NCBI GenBank assembly: GCA_913777665.1
Contig: CAJYTF010000042.1
Coordinates: forward strand, 1 to 58,627
Source: an uncultured Myroides sp.
GTDB lineage: Bacteria; Bacteroidota; Bacteroidia; Flavobacteriales; Flavobacteriaceae
Direction of reading: 5' to 3'
DNA length: 58,627 nt
The position numbers and the translations under genes were made by a program. Of this stretch, positions 19,235 to 27,602 are shown piece by piece. The notes below the pieces were generated by a model, which saw nothing but the letters and a program-made list of their open reading frames with translations, did not search any database and was not told the origin of the DNA. Every line of letters begins with the position of its first letter. Positions within the stretch are counted from its first letter, which is position 1.

Positions 19235-19760
19235 TTAAAGGATTTATTAATTGATACAGCGTTTCATCGACATAAACAGAACCAACTTTGTTCCAATGTT
19301 TTTTTACTCCGATTTTTTCAAACCCAAAATTAGAAAAAAGCTTGATACTTGCACTATTTGTTTCGGCAACATTAACAAATATTTGATGCACGTTTAAAAC
19401 CTGAAACGCATAACCCAAAAGCAGCTTTACCGATTCGTTGCCAAAACCCTTATTTCTTTCGGAAGGATTTTTAACAACAATGCCCAATCCTACCCTGCTG
19501 TTTTTAGGATCGAAATCATAAAGATCAATTAATCCGATTAAATTATCTGTCGATTTTTCTACGATTGCCAACCGTAACTGTTTGGCTTCATAAATATCTT
19601 GATGACTGTTTTCCAAATAATTTTTCAACAACCATTTTGAATAAGGCGTTTGCGTGTTGCTGACTTCCCAAAGGGTTTCATCGTTTTCAATTTCGTACAG
19701 AAACGATAAATCTTCGGGTTCCAATGCGCGTAAATAAACTTGGTTTCCTTTTAAAAACAT
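19224..19760 (-). CDS. GNAT-family N-acetyltransferase
   Basis: A 178-residue RimJ/RimL-like acetyltransferase that would transfer acetyl from acetyl-CoA to an unknown amine, possibly a protein N-terminus. The acetyl-CoA binding motif is NKGFGNESVKLLLGYAF (R/Q-x-x-G-x-G/A variant). It is preceded by the strand LIGLIDLYDFDPKNSRVGLGIVV and followed by VAETNSASIKLFSNFGFEKIG. It starts 2 bp after the dapF stop and overlaps mltG by 11 bp. The context of cell-wall precursor and cell-wall remodelling genes does not define the substrate. Confidence 0.88.
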   Translation of the reverse strand: MFLKGNQVYLRALEPEDLSFLYEIENDETLWEVSNTQTPYSKWLLKNYLENSHQDIYEAKQLRLAIVEKSTDNLIGLIDLYDFDPKNSRVGLGIVVKNPSERNKGFGNESVKLLLGYAFQVLNVHQIFVNVAETNSASIKLFSNFGFEKIGVKKHWNKVGSVYVDETLYQLINPLNEN

Positions 19761-19762
19761 AT

Positions 19763-20557
19763 TTAATCGATAGAAATTTCTCCTTTAAAAACCTGTTGCG
19801 CAGCACCGGTTAACATTACGTTGTAATACTTTTCTTCATTTTGATCGAACGTAACCTGCACCTGACCTCCTTCAACATGAATAGTTATTTTATCAGCATC
19901 TGTTTTACCTAAGCTGTTCATGGCAATTGCCACGGCTGTTGCTCCGGTTCCGCAAGACAACGTTTCATCTTCCACTCCCCGTTCGTACGTTCTAATTTTA
20001 AAAGAATCTGCATTCAACTGTTCAACGAAATTCACATTGGTCCCACCCGGTTTGTACGTGTCGCTGTAACGAATGTTCTTTCCGTTCTCAAAAACATCAT
20101 AATTCGTAATATCATTTACCATTGCAACGTGATGCGGAGATCCGGTAAACAGAAACGAAAAATCAGTATCCTTTTTTATGGTATCTTTTGCAACATCAAT
20201 CATCTGTAAAGCAACAATTCCGTTTTCATTAATGGTTGCATGATGCAGACCGTCAATCGCATTAAAAGTAGTATCCTTTGAAAAAATTCCTAAAAAATGA
20301 GCAAACGAAACAATACAGCGACCACCATTGCCGCACATGGTACTTTCATTCCCATCGGCATTGTAATACACCATTTTAAAATCGGCAGTAGCATCGTTTT
20401 CCAATAAAATCAATCCATCGCCACCAATTCCAAATCTACGGTCACATAATTTTTCAATTAATTCTACATTTTTCTTTGGGAAAAACTCCGTGCGATTATC
20501 AATCATTACAAAATCGTTTCCTGTTCCCTGGTATTTAAAAAAAGTTACGTTTTTCAT
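19763..20557 (-). CDS. dapF: Diaminopimelate epimerase
   Basis: Converts LL- to meso-diaminopimelate for lysine and peptidoglycan synthesis, without cofactor, using two cysteines. Both are visible: CGNGGRC (C75) and LSCGTGATA (C202). The N-terminus FFKYQGTGNDFVMIDNR is diagnostic. The ATG at 20557 (MKNVTFFK, 264 residues) is chosen over a TTG five codons upstream. That TTG overlaps the TATATTTG element and adds non-conserved residues. It leads the unit dapF, GNAT, mltG. Confidence 0.95.
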   Translation of the reverse strand: MKNVTFFKYQGTGNDFVMIDNRTEFFPKKNVELIEKLCDRRFGIGGDGLILLENDATADFKMVYYNADGNESTMCGNGGRCIVSFAHFLGIFSKDTTFNAIDGLHHATINENGIVALQMIDVAKDTIKKDTDFSFLFTGSPHHVAMVNDITNYDVFENGKNIRYSDTYKPGGTNVNFVEQLNADSFKIRTYERGVEDETLSCGTGATAVAIAMNSLGKTDADKITIHVEGGQVQVTFDQNEEKYYNVMLTGAAQQVFKGEISID

Positions 20558-20561
20558 ACCA

Positions 20562-20569
20562 CAAATATA
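20562..20569 (-). promoter_or_regulatory. -7 element abutting the dapF start codon
   Basis: TATATTTG on the minus strand with only four bases (TGGT) between it and the dapF ATG. With the usual spacing, transcription would begin at or next to the A of ATG, implying a leaderless or near-leaderless mRNA. Confidence 0.5.
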
Positions 20570-20676
20570 CAATTATTAAAGCTTCGTTAAGTTGTGTTAA
20601 CATGCGTTAAACTGCTTTTTTGTTATTTAAACATCTTTTAATTTTAATGTTAAATAAACAAACATTCTATTTAAAC

Positions 20677-22071
20677 ATGAAAAATATAGGAACTATTTTA
20701 GCAACATCGTTGTTAAGTGGTGTTGTAACTTTGGGGTCGTACAAATTGTTTTTTGAAGAAGATTCTTTCTTAAACAATTCAAATACAATAACAACAACTG
20801 CACCATTTAGAAATGTTGCAAACACGGCTTTTGAAGCACCGAATTTTAAATTGGCAGCCGAAAAAACCATACATACGGTTGTGCACGTTAAAAATGTATC
20901 TTTTAGAAATGCGCCGCGAAACCCGATTATGGAATATTTTTACGGGTATCAGGGTGGTAATAAAACCTATGCACAGGTTGGTACAGGTTCGGGAGTTATT
21001 ATTTCTGAAGACGGATACATTGTAACCAACAACCACGTGATTCAGAACGCAAATGAACTGGAAATTACGTTGAACGACAACCGTACTTTTAAGGCAAATT
21101 TAATCGGAACTGATTCTAAAATGGACATTGCGCTTTTAAAGATTGATACCAACGAAAAACTGCCTTTTGCTGCTTTTGCCGATTCTGATGCCATTAGTGT
21201 GGGCGATTGGGTTTTGGCTGTAGGAAATCCGTATAATTTAACATCAACCGTTACAGCCGGAATTGTATCTGCCAAAGCACGGAATTTATCAGAAAACGGA
21301 ATTCAATCTTTTATTCAGACCGATGCTGCTGTGAACCCAGGAAATTCGGGTGGCGCATTGGTTAACGGAAACGGCGATTTAATCGGCATCAATACCATGA
21401 TATCTTCGGCAACGGGATCTTATGTTGGATATTCGTTTGCTATTCCTTCAAACATGACTCGAAAAATTGTGAACGATTTAATGGAATACGGAAAAGTACA
21501 GCAGGGAATTTTAGGTGTTCAGGGTTACGAAATTAATAGTCAGGTTGCAGCTGAAAACAAATTGAATTTTAAACAAGGATTTTATGTTGAAAGCGTTACA
21601 AAAAATTCGGGTGCCGAACAAGCCGGGCTTAAAAAAGGAGATATTATTTATAAGATTGATAACAAAGGAATTAATTCGTTTTTAGATTTAAACAGCATTA
21701 TTGCAACCAAACGTCCGAACGATGAAGTAAAAGTTTCTTTAAAACGAAATAATAAAGACGAAGAATTTTTAGTTAGATTAAGTAAAAAAGAAATTGCCCA
21801 AGTTCAATTTAACGGTTTTGAAATTGAAAATTTATCGCCAACAGAACAAAAAGCGTTAGGTATAAATTATGGTGTTAAAATCAACGGAATTTCTAACGAA
21901 CGTTATAAGCCTTACGAAGGCGAATTAAAAAACGCTATTATATTAGCAGTGAACGGATCTAAAATTGAAAATACCGAACATGCTAACGAAATTTTATCAA
22001 AATTAAATCAGCAACAACTTCGTATTGATTTAATTACGCCAAAAGGCGAACGATTGCGACTAATTTTATAA
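20677..22071 (+). CDS. degP: DegP/HtrA-like periplasmic serine protease
   Basis: Trypsin-fold protease/chaperone of the Do family that handles misfolded envelope proteins. The start at 20677 (MKNIGTILATSLLSG) gives a proper signal/anchor. The upstream in-frame start is rejected because it adds 19 residues in front of it. The catalytic triad is H120 (VTNNHVIQNA), D150 (SKMDIALLK) and S224 (NPGNSGGALVN). A first PDZ domain follows (QGILGVQGYEINSQ...AGLKKGDIIYKID). A degenerate second PDZ ends at the C-terminus (465 residues total). Monocistronic, ending at a 32-nt palindrome. Confidence 0.93.
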   Translation: MKNIGTILATSLLSGVVTLGSYKLFFEEDSFLNNSNTITTTAPFRNVANTAFEAPNFKLAAEKTIHTVVHVKNVSFRNAPRNPIMEYFYGYQGGNKTYAQVGTGSGVIISEDGYIVTNNHVIQNANELEITLNDNRTFKANLIGTDSKMDIALLKIDTNEKLPFAAFADSDAISVGDWVLAVGNPYNLTSTVTAGIVSAKARNLSENGIQSFIQTDAAVNPGNSGGALVNGNGDLIGINTMISSATGSYVGYSFAIPSNMTRKIVNDLMEYGKVQQGILGVQGYEINSQVAAENKLNFKQGFYVESVTKNSGAEQAGLKKGDIIYKIDNKGINSFLDLNSIIATKRPNDEVKVSLKRNNKDEEFLVRLSKKEIAQVQFNGFEIENLSPTEQKALGINYGVKINGISNERYKPYEGELKNAIILAVNGSKIENTEHANEILSKLNQQQLRIDLITPKGERLRLIL

Positions 22072-22078
22072 ACTAAAG

Positions 22079-22110
22079 AAAAAGTAGATTTTAATTAAAA
22101 TCTACTTTTT
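22079..22110. terminator. Palindromic terminator after degP
   Basis: AAAAAGTAGATTTTAA directly followed by its complement TTAAAATCTACTTTTT; a perfect 32-nt palindrome with A/T runs on both sides. Confidence 0.85.
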
Positions 22111-22123
22111 TAATTATATGTGC

Positions 22124-22151
22124 TTGTATATCATAAATTTTAATATTTTTG
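22124..22151 (+). promoter_or_regulatory. GAPDH promoter
   Basis: TTG (22124-22126), 17 bp spacer, then TATTTTTG (22144-22151): a good match to the Bacteroidota TTG / TAnnTTTG pair. Transcription would start about 33 bp before the ATG. Confidence 0.6.
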
Positions 22152-22188
22152 TACAACTTTTTAAATTACAACACAATTTATACCCCAA

Positions 22189-23634
22189 ATGGAAAATAAT
22201 TTATACGAAAAAGAATTGGCTTTCCAAGCAGACAGAAGAAAAGCTTGCGTAGAGTTTATTAAAATCGTTAATGATTTATGGTACGATAAATCGATAGAAT
22301 TGGTATTATTTAGAAACCAATTGATTGACCGTAGCGTAAGCGACATTATTAATTTACACGAATACGCTGCAAAATTTGTTGAAAAACCAATCAATATTTT
22401 TGACACGGTTGAAATTGCTCGTGCTATTTTAACTGCAGATTTACCACCGGCACGTATCGATATTGGTAAATTAACGTATGAATTCCATTTAGAAGACAAC
22501 AAATACAATGATTCTTTATCATTTGTTGTTGATAAATTAAAAGATGCTAAAGAAAACAAAGGTATCGAACCAAAAGATGTTGTTTTATACGGATTTGGTC
22601 GTATCGGTCGTTTATTAGCGCGCGAATTAATGGCTAAAATTGGTAAAGGACAACAATTACGTTTAAAAGCAATTGTTACGCGTGATAAAAACGATGAAGC
22701 TTCATTAGAAAAACGTGCTTCTTTATTACGTTTAGATTCAATTCACGGTGATTTTGAAGGATCGGTTGGAATTGATGTAGAAAACGAATCATTAATCATT
22801 AACGGTTCTGCCGTTCGTATGATTTCTGCAGCGCAACCAGAAGATATCGACTATACTCAATACGGAATTAACGACGCTTTGGTTATTGATAACACAGGTG
22901 TTTTTAAAGACGAAGCAGCTTTATCTCGTCACTTGAAATCTAAAGGTGCAACGAAAGTTTTATTAACAGCTCCAGGTAAAGGCGTGCCAAATGTTGTTTA
23001 CGGTGTAAACCACGATGATTATAACATAGATGAAACTCCGATTTGGTCTGCAGCATCTTGTACAACAAACGCTATTACTCCTATTTTAGCTGTTGTTGAA
23101 GAAGAATTAGGTGTTGTTAAAGGACATTTAGAAACAATTCACGCATATACAAACGACCAAAATTTGGTTGATAACATGCACAAAAAATACCGTCGTGGTA
23201 GAGCAGCAGCTTTAAACATGGTAATTACCGAAACCGGTGCTGGTTCTGCAGTAGCAAAAGCATTACCAAGTTTAGCAGGTAAATTAACATCAAACGCTAT
23301 TCGTGTTCCTGTTCCAAACGGATCATTAGTTGTATTGAATTTAGAAGTTGGAAAACAAACTTCTATTAAGGATTTAAACAGAATGATGAAGCAATACGCT
23401 TTAGAAGGTGAATTGGTAGAGCAAATTAAATATTCATTAAACAACGAATTGGTATCTTCTGATATCGTTGGAACATCAGCTCCGGCAATCTATGATTCTA
23501 ATGCTACAATTGTTTCTGCCGATGGTAAAAACATTGTATTATACATTTGGTACGATAACGAATACGGTTACAGCCACCAAGTTATCCGTTTAGCAAAACA
23601 CATTGCTAAAGTACGCAGATACATTTACTATTAG
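22189..23634 (+). CDS. gap: Glyceraldehyde-3-phosphate dehydrogenase (long form)
   Basis: Interconverts glyceraldehyde-3-phosphate and 1,3-bisphosphoglycerate. The 481-residue product has a Rossmann motif YGFGRIGR (starting about residue 133) and the catalytic cysteine in SAASCTTNAITP (C291). Downstream are conserved RVPVPNGSLVVLNL and WYDNEYGYSHQVIRLAKH. The first roughly 125 residues form a helical, charged extension absent from standard 335-residue GapA. It contains YEKELAFQADRRKACVEF and is characteristic of a long Bacteroidota/proteobacterial GAPDH group. Its own promoter and terminator flank it. Whether it runs glycolytically or gluconeogenically cannot be told from sequence. Confidence 0.93.
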   Translation: MENNLYEKELAFQADRRKACVEFIKIVNDLWYDKSIELVLFRNQLIDRSVSDIINLHEYAAKFVEKPINIFDTVEIARAILTADLPPARIDIGKLTYEFHLEDNKYNDSLSFVVDKLKDAKENKGIEPKDVVLYGFGRIGRLLARELMAKIGKGQQLRLKAIVTRDKNDEASLEKRASLLRLDSIHGDFEGSVGIDVENESLIINGSAVRMISAAQPEDIDYTQYGINDALVIDNTGVFKDEAALSRHLKSKGATKVLLTAPGKGVPNVVYGVNHDDYNIDETPIWSAASCTTNAITPILAVVEEELGVVKGHLETIHAYTNDQNLVDNMHKKYRRGRAAALNMVITETGAGSAVAKALPSLAGKLTSNAIRVPVPNGSLVVLNLEVGKQTSIKDLNRMMKQYALEGELVEQIKYSLNNELVSSDIVGTSAPAIYDSNATIVSADGKNIVLYIWYDNEYGYSHQVIRLAKHIAKVRRYIYY

Positions 23635-23654
23635 TAGATAGATAACATATTTTG

Positions 23655-23684
23655 AAAGCCAGCTTTTACAGTTGGCTTTTTTTG
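23655..23684 (+). terminator. Terminator of GAPDH
   Basis: AAAGCCAGCT and AGTTGGCTTT pair (one G-T) around TTTAC, followed by a T-run. It lies 20 bp after the stop. Confidence 0.85.
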
Positions 23685-23712
23685 TTTTATCTTAGCATAA
23701 AACTCAAACAAA

Positions 23713-24270
23713 ATGGCTCGTACACCATCAAACATGTTGGCTCTTAACACCATAGCACCCGATTTTTTTCTGCCCGATACTAACAGTAACGAATGGAAAT
23801 CGTTTAACGATGTAAAAGGAAATCACGGAACTGTGGTTATGTTTATTTGCAACCACTGCCCTTTTGTACTACATGTTATTGAAGAAATTATCCGTGTTGC
23901 AAATGATTATCGGGTTCAAGGAATTGGTTTTGTGGCAATATCAAGTAATGATGTGTTGAACTATCCTGAAGACGCTCCTGATAAAATGACCGAATTTGCG
24001 TTCAACAATAAATTTAGCTTTCCATATCTGTACGATGAATCACAAGAAACTGCCAAAAATTACGATGCTGCCTGTACACCCGATTTTTATTTATTCAATG
24101 CACAAAACAAGCTGGTTTACCGCGGACAGTTAGATGATTCACGCCCAAAAAACGGCATTCCTACCAATGGAAATGATTTACGTGGCGCTATTGATTCTTT
24201 ATTATACAATCGGAGTGTTAATCCTTTGCAAAAACCGAGTATCGGGTGCAATATAAAGTGGAAAAATTAG
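23713..24270 (+). CDS. Thioredoxin-fold redoxin (AhpC/TSA-like)
   Basis: A 185-residue cytoplasmic thioredoxin-fold protein with no signal peptide. An APDFFLPD start typical of redoxins is followed by the CxxC motif ICNHCPFV (C46, C49) and a cis-proline-like region (CTPDFYLFN). The whole reads like the conserved thioredoxin-family proteins annotated next to peroxiredoxins, with the characteristic NHCPFV motif. A role in thiol-disulfide exchange or peroxide reduction is inferred. Transcribed alone between the GAPDH terminator and the glutamate-synthase-like gene. Confidence 0.82.
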   Translation: MARTPSNMLALNTIAPDFFLPDTNSNEWKSFNDVKGNHGTVVMFICNHCPFVLHVIEEIIRVANDYRVQGIGFVAISSNDVLNYPEDAPDKMTEFAFNNKFSFPYLYDESQETAKNYDAACTPDFYLFNAQNKLVYRGQLDDSRPKNGIPTNGNDLRGAIDSLLYNRSVNPLQKPSIGCNIKWKN

Positions 24271-24291
24271 TTTTAAAATCAAAATGTTTAT

Positions 24292-24299
24292 TACCTTTG
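24292..24299 (+). promoter_or_regulatory. -7 element with a long leader for the gltB-like gene
   Basis: TACCTTTG followed by C is an exact TAnnTTTG match. If used, it gives an unusually long 5' leader of about 165 nt before the ATG at 24471. The leader is very AT-rich and contains TTGTTTGTTTCAA and GTTCAAACAAA as possible pairing arms. Confidence 0.4.
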
Positions 24300-24470
24300 C
24301 GAACACTATTTTTCTTAATCTGATAAAAAAGAAAGATATTTTTTAAATAAAAAACAAATTGTTTGTTTCAACACCGTTTAAAATTATCTTAAATAAAATA
24401 TCTGATAACGAAGTAATAGTTCAAACAAAAAATTTAATAAACAACAACAAATTTTTGCATTTAAAAACCT

Positions 24471-26009
24471 ATGTTACACCAAAAATTTTTAAATCGTTTT
24501 GTAATTAGGCAAGTTATCTGGGCTTTTATAATTACCTATTTAATTGTAGCATTATATTTAGTTTTTTTAAGAGATTGGAGCTTTTTAACGCTAATACTTC
24601 CTGTAATATTATTTTATTTAGCTTTTAAAGATGCTTTTCAAACAAAACATACCATTCGTAAAAACTACCCAATTATTGGGCGTTTGCGTTATATTTTAGA
24701 AGAAATTCGTCCGGAATTACGTCAATATTTCTGGGAAGGCGAATTAGATGGTAAACCTTTTAACCGTCGCGAACGTTCTATTGTTTACCAACGTGCTAAA
24801 AACGAGAAACAAACGGTTTCTTTTGGTATGCAAGATGATCCTAACCGTATTGGTTACGAATGGGCTTCACACTCGGTTTATCCAAAAATAATTTCCGATT
24901 TTAACTTTCGTACTTTAATTGGTAACGAACAATGTTCACAGCCATACAGCGCAAGCATTTACAATATTAGTGCTATGAGTTATGGTGCTTTAAGTAAAAA
25001 AGCTATTATTTCTTTAAATAAAGGTGCTAAGTTAGGTGGATTTGCTCATAATACGGGTGAAGGTGGAATTTCGCCTTACCACAGATCGGGCGGAGATTTA
25101 ATCTGGCAGATTGGTACAGGATATTTTGGATGTAGAGATGAACATGGATTTTTTAACGATGCTTTGTTTGCAGAAAGATCTCAGTATCCAGATGTTAAAA
25201 TGATCGAATTAAAACTTTCTCAAGGTGCAAAACCTGGTCACGGTGGATTATTACCGGCAGAGAAAAACACTTTAGAGGTATCTAAAATTCGTAACGTAAA
25301 ACCGTTTACAACCGTTCACTCGCCATCATCGCACTCTGCTTTCAGTAATGCTAACGAATTGGCGCAGTTTATAGGAAAACTACGTACTTTAAGTGGTGGA
25401 AAACCTGTTGGTTTTAAAATTTGTATTGGTAGAAAAGACGAATTTGTAGATATTATTAAAGCTTTCAGCGAATCTGGTATTTACCCTGATTTTATTACAA
25501 TTGATGGTGCCGAAGGTGGTACAGGTGCTGCTCCTTTAGAATTTATCGATTATATGGGTATGGCACTAGGCGATGCTTTGGTATTCGCTAATAAAGTTCT
25601 AAAACAATACGATCTTCGTAAAAACATAAAAATCATTGCTGCCGGAAAAGTAATTTCTGCTTTTGATTTGGCTAAGAACATGGCATTGGGTGCCGATGCT
25701 TGTTACAGTGCTCGCGGAATGATGTTTGCTTTAGGATGCATTCAGGCATTACAATGTGACAGCGGTCACTGTCCTGTTGGTATTGCAACGCAAGATCCGT
25801 TACTTTATGAAGGTATGGATATTACAGATAAATCGGTACGTGTGGCAACCTTCCATAAAAATACCATGAAAGCTTTTGGTGAATTTATCGGTGCTTGTGG
25901 TTTCTCTAAACCAAACGAAGTTAGCCCTGAGGTTTTCCATAAACGTATAGAACACGGTAAAAACATGTCGTTTGCAGAAATGTATTTTAAAGACGTTCCT
26001 GCCAATTAA
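24471..26009 (+). CDS. FMN-binding glutamate synthase-like protein
   Basis: A 512-residue protein with two N-terminal membrane segments (about residues 12-52). A domain like the FMN/Fe-S central domain of glutamate synthase large subunit follows: YNISAMSYGALSKKAI, GAKLGGFAHNTGEGGISPYH, GAKPGHGGLLP, then IDGAEGGTGAAP. The cysteine cluster in CIQALQCDSGHCPVGIAT would bind an Fe-S centre. The amidotransferase (glutaminase) domain is absent, so it cannot be a complete GOGAT. Family members are widespread in Bacteroidota but their reaction is not established. Membrane attachment suggests electron transfer at the inner membrane. Confidence 0.85.
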   Translation: MLHQKFLNRFVIRQVIWAFIITYLIVALYLVFLRDWSFLTLILPVILFYLAFKDAFQTKHTIRKNYPIIGRLRYILEEIRPELRQYFWEGELDGKPFNRRERSIVYQRAKNEKQTVSFGMQDDPNRIGYEWASHSVYPKIISDFNFRTLIGNEQCSQPYSASIYNISAMSYGALSKKAIISLNKGAKLGGFAHNTGEGGISPYHRSGGDLIWQIGTGYFGCRDEHGFFNDALFAERSQYPDVKMIELKLSQGAKPGHGGLLPAEKNTLEVSKIRNVKPFTTVHSPSSHSAFSNANELAQFIGKLRTLSGGKPVGFKICIGRKDEFVDIIKAFSESGIYPDFITIDGAEGGTGAAPLEFIDYMGMALGDALVFANKVLKQYDLRKNIKIIAAGKVISAFDLAKNMALGADACYSARGMMFALGCIQALQCDSGHCPVGIATQDPLLYEGMDITDKSVRVATFHKNTMKAFGEFIGACGFSKPNEVSPEVFHKRIEHGKNMSFAEMYFKDVPAN

Positions 26010-26021
26010 TTAGATAATTAG

Positions 26022-26052
26022 AAACGGAAGCTAAAAAGCTTCCGTTTTTTTA
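26022..26052 (+). terminator. Terminator of the gltB-like gene
   Basis: AAACGGAAGCT-AAAA-AGCTTCCGTTT, a perfect 11-bp stem followed by a T-run, 12 bp after the stop. Confidence 0.9.
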
Positions 26053-26114
26053 TGCTCTATTTTTAATCTAATCAAAAAAACGTACGGAATAAATATCTAA
26101 CTAATTCTTCTTAA

Positions 26115-26375
26115 CAAATAAAAACCACACGCAATAAAACAATACACGTGTGGTTTTTAGGAATTTAAGTAAACATAAGGTTTTATAAGATGAGCTTTTA
26201 AATTTGTACTTTACTTATAAAAAAACCACACGTGATAAACTAACAACGCACGTGTGGATTTTTGGGGGATTTAAGCAAACATAAGTCTTATTAAATGTAC
26301 TCTAAGTGGTACTTGCTTATAAAAACCACATTGAAAACTAACAACATATCTGTGGCTTTTAGGGGGGATTAAGCA
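26115..26375 (-). repeat. Tandem array of three CCACA/TGTGG hairpin repeats
   Basis: This gene-free stretch (26010-26406) contains three roughly 102-bp imperfect repeats. Each holds a hairpin: 26120-26158 (CCACACG/CGTGTGG), 26226-26257 (CCACACGTG/CACGTGTGG) and 26322-26360 (CCACA/TGTGG). Read on the minus strand, each unit runs CTTAT-TTTGCTTAA-CCCCC-AAAA, then CCACA, then a loop with TTGTTAGTTTT, then TGTGG-TTTTTATAAG. Each hairpin thus ends in T like a terminator. A fourth, separated copy is at 26708-26742. No ORF is conserved across units. Function unknown: serial terminators or small RNAs are possible. Confidence 0.8.
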
Positions 26376-26406
26376 AAAATAAGGTCTTAAATTTTTAATA
26401 TTTTAA

Positions 26407-26616
26407 TTAATTAATCTTTTTACGAATATGCTGCTTTAAGTTAACCACTTCGTTTTCTAAAGCATTCACTATCTTTTCTAACTTCGAAATAATCTTTGTA
26501 ACATCATTTCTATTTGTAATATCACAGCCTGAAACCGATAGTATACCTTCAGCAGAATTTTCTTTTGTTCTAACTGTTTTTTCAGTATTTTTATTTGAAT
26601 CATTCTCTAACATCAT
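26407..26616 (-). CDS. Small hypothetical protein with C-terminal coiled coil
   Basis: A 69-residue ORF with polar, unstructured N-terminus (MMLENDSNKNTEKTVRTKE), a central GILSVSGCDITNR and a heptad-like C-terminal helix (VTKIISKLEKIVNALENEVV...). It has an ATG, no overlap with other genes and sits between two copies of the hairpin repeat. Those copies could serve as its upstream and downstream terminators. I do not recognise it. Composition looks protein-like, but absence of a family match keeps this tentative. A peptide precursor or small regulator are both possible. Confidence 0.4.
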   Translation of the reverse strand: MMLENDSNKNTEKTVRTKENSAEGILSVSGCDITNRNDVTKIISKLEKIVNALENEVVNLKQHIRKKIN

Positions 26617-26707
26617 AATTGCGCCTGTTGAATTAATTGATTCTTTATCTTTCAGGTTTCATTTCTTTGTTGAAAGATTTGTGCAAAAACAACTTTACCT
26701 TCACTTT

Positions 26708-26742
26708 TAAAACCACACACAGTTTTACGCTGTGTGTGGAAA
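26708..26742 (-). terminator. Fourth copy of the CCACA/TGTGG hairpin; terminator of the lipoprotein gene
   Basis: CCACACACAG-TTTTACG-CTGTGTGTGG (26713-26739) with a T-run on the minus strand. The sequence between the lipoprotein stop and this stem (TTAATTAAAATAT...TTTGCCC) resembles the sequence between the stop of the 69-residue ORF and the first array hairpin. Confidence 0.75.
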
Positions 26743-26777
26743 ATTGGGCAAATTAGGTGACTTTCTTTTCTTATATT

Positions 26778-27401
26778 TTAATTAATTTCTACTATTGCTA
26801 CATTAAATACAGCATTAGCACTGCTCTTTTCAAATCCTAATGTTGCTGCTACAATCATTCGTCTTTTCCAATGATGATCTCCATTATCGTTATTATCATT
26901 TAAAGAATTAAGAGTGAAACTCAACAGATTTTTTTCATTTATAGTTAATTGATCATCTGCAGCAACAACAGATAGTAAATCAATCAAATTTGTATTACTT
27001 TCAGCTTCTAAAATGGCATTAAAATAAGTTTTAACTTTTGTAGAAGTATTTAATCTATTGTATTCAACATCATAGTTAACAATAAACTTTTTTGCTTCAT
27101 CTTCACTTGGCACATTAAAATCGGCAGGTTTAATTTCAGCAAACTTTACATTTTCATTAGATACCTTTTCTAACAACGCTATTTTTTGCGACAATGTGTT
27201 ATTAGAATTTGTACCGTAAGCTAACTTATAAGTTGTTACTAATTCTGTAACAATATTGTTTAAATTAATACTAACAGAATTTGTAGCTTTGTTAGAAATT
27301 ACGTTAGCTTTTTCTTCTTGTTTTGGAGTAGACTCATCAAAATCATTTGTACATGAAAGCATCAGCATGGGAATCGATAAAAGTAAGTAACATTTTTTCA
27401 T
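26778..27401 (-). CDS. Hypothetical lipoprotein
   Basis: A 207-residue predicted lipoprotein starting MKKCYLLLSIPMLMLSC, with the lipobox Cys followed by TNDFDES. The earlier in-frame start (27434) would place eleven hydrophobic residues before this and is rejected. The mature part is helical and Asn/Ser/Lys-rich. It ends in a distinctive Asn-Asp-His-rich stretch (SLNDNNDNGDHHWKRR) and a hydrophobic tail. I recognise no family. It is divergent from the TPR-AraC regulator, with 201 bp between them, and may be its target. AT content is high. Confidence 0.65.
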   Translation of the reverse strand: MKKCYLLLSIPMLMLSCTNDFDESTPKQEEKANVISNKATNSVSINLNNIVTELVTTYKLAYGTNSNNTLSQKIALLEKVSNENVKFAEIKPADFNVPSEDEAKKFIVNYDVEYNRLNTSTKVKTYFNAILEAESNTNLIDLLSVVAADDQLTINEKNLLSFTLNSLNDNNDNGDHHWKRRMIVAATLGFEKSSANAVFNVAIVEIN

Positions 27402-27493
27402 AATGATCAAAATAAATTTTAATAGATATAACACATTTATGTTACTTCAAAGCTACAGGTAAGTATGGAAATATGCAAAATGTTGTGATGCAG

Positions 27494-27547
27494 ATTGATC
27501 AATTCGTACCAAAAAACAACGTAAACAACTAATAATCAACGATTATT
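27494..27547. promoter_or_regulatory. Palindromes in the lipoprotein/regulator divergon
   Basis: ATTGATCAAT (27494-27503) and AATAATC-AAC-GATTATT (27531-27547) are perfect palindromes in the 201-bp region between the divergent genes. They are candidate binding sites or weak terminators. In AT-rich DNA such short palindromes can arise by chance. Confidence 0.3.
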
Positions 27548-27602
27548 TTTTTTAGGCAGTGTGTATTTAAAATCGTAAATTGCACTATAATGATATGTAT
27601 AA

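Noticed and set aside
26115..26375. CRISPR array
   Set aside because: Only three imperfect repeats whose whole 102-bp unit is repeated; there are no short identical repeats with unique spacers and no cas genes.
26115..26742. Clustered CCACA motifs as DnaA boxes of a replication origin
   Set aside because: The boxes match TTATCCACA poorly, occur as hairpin arms followed by T-runs, and no dnaA, dnaN, gidA or other origin-linked gene is nearby.
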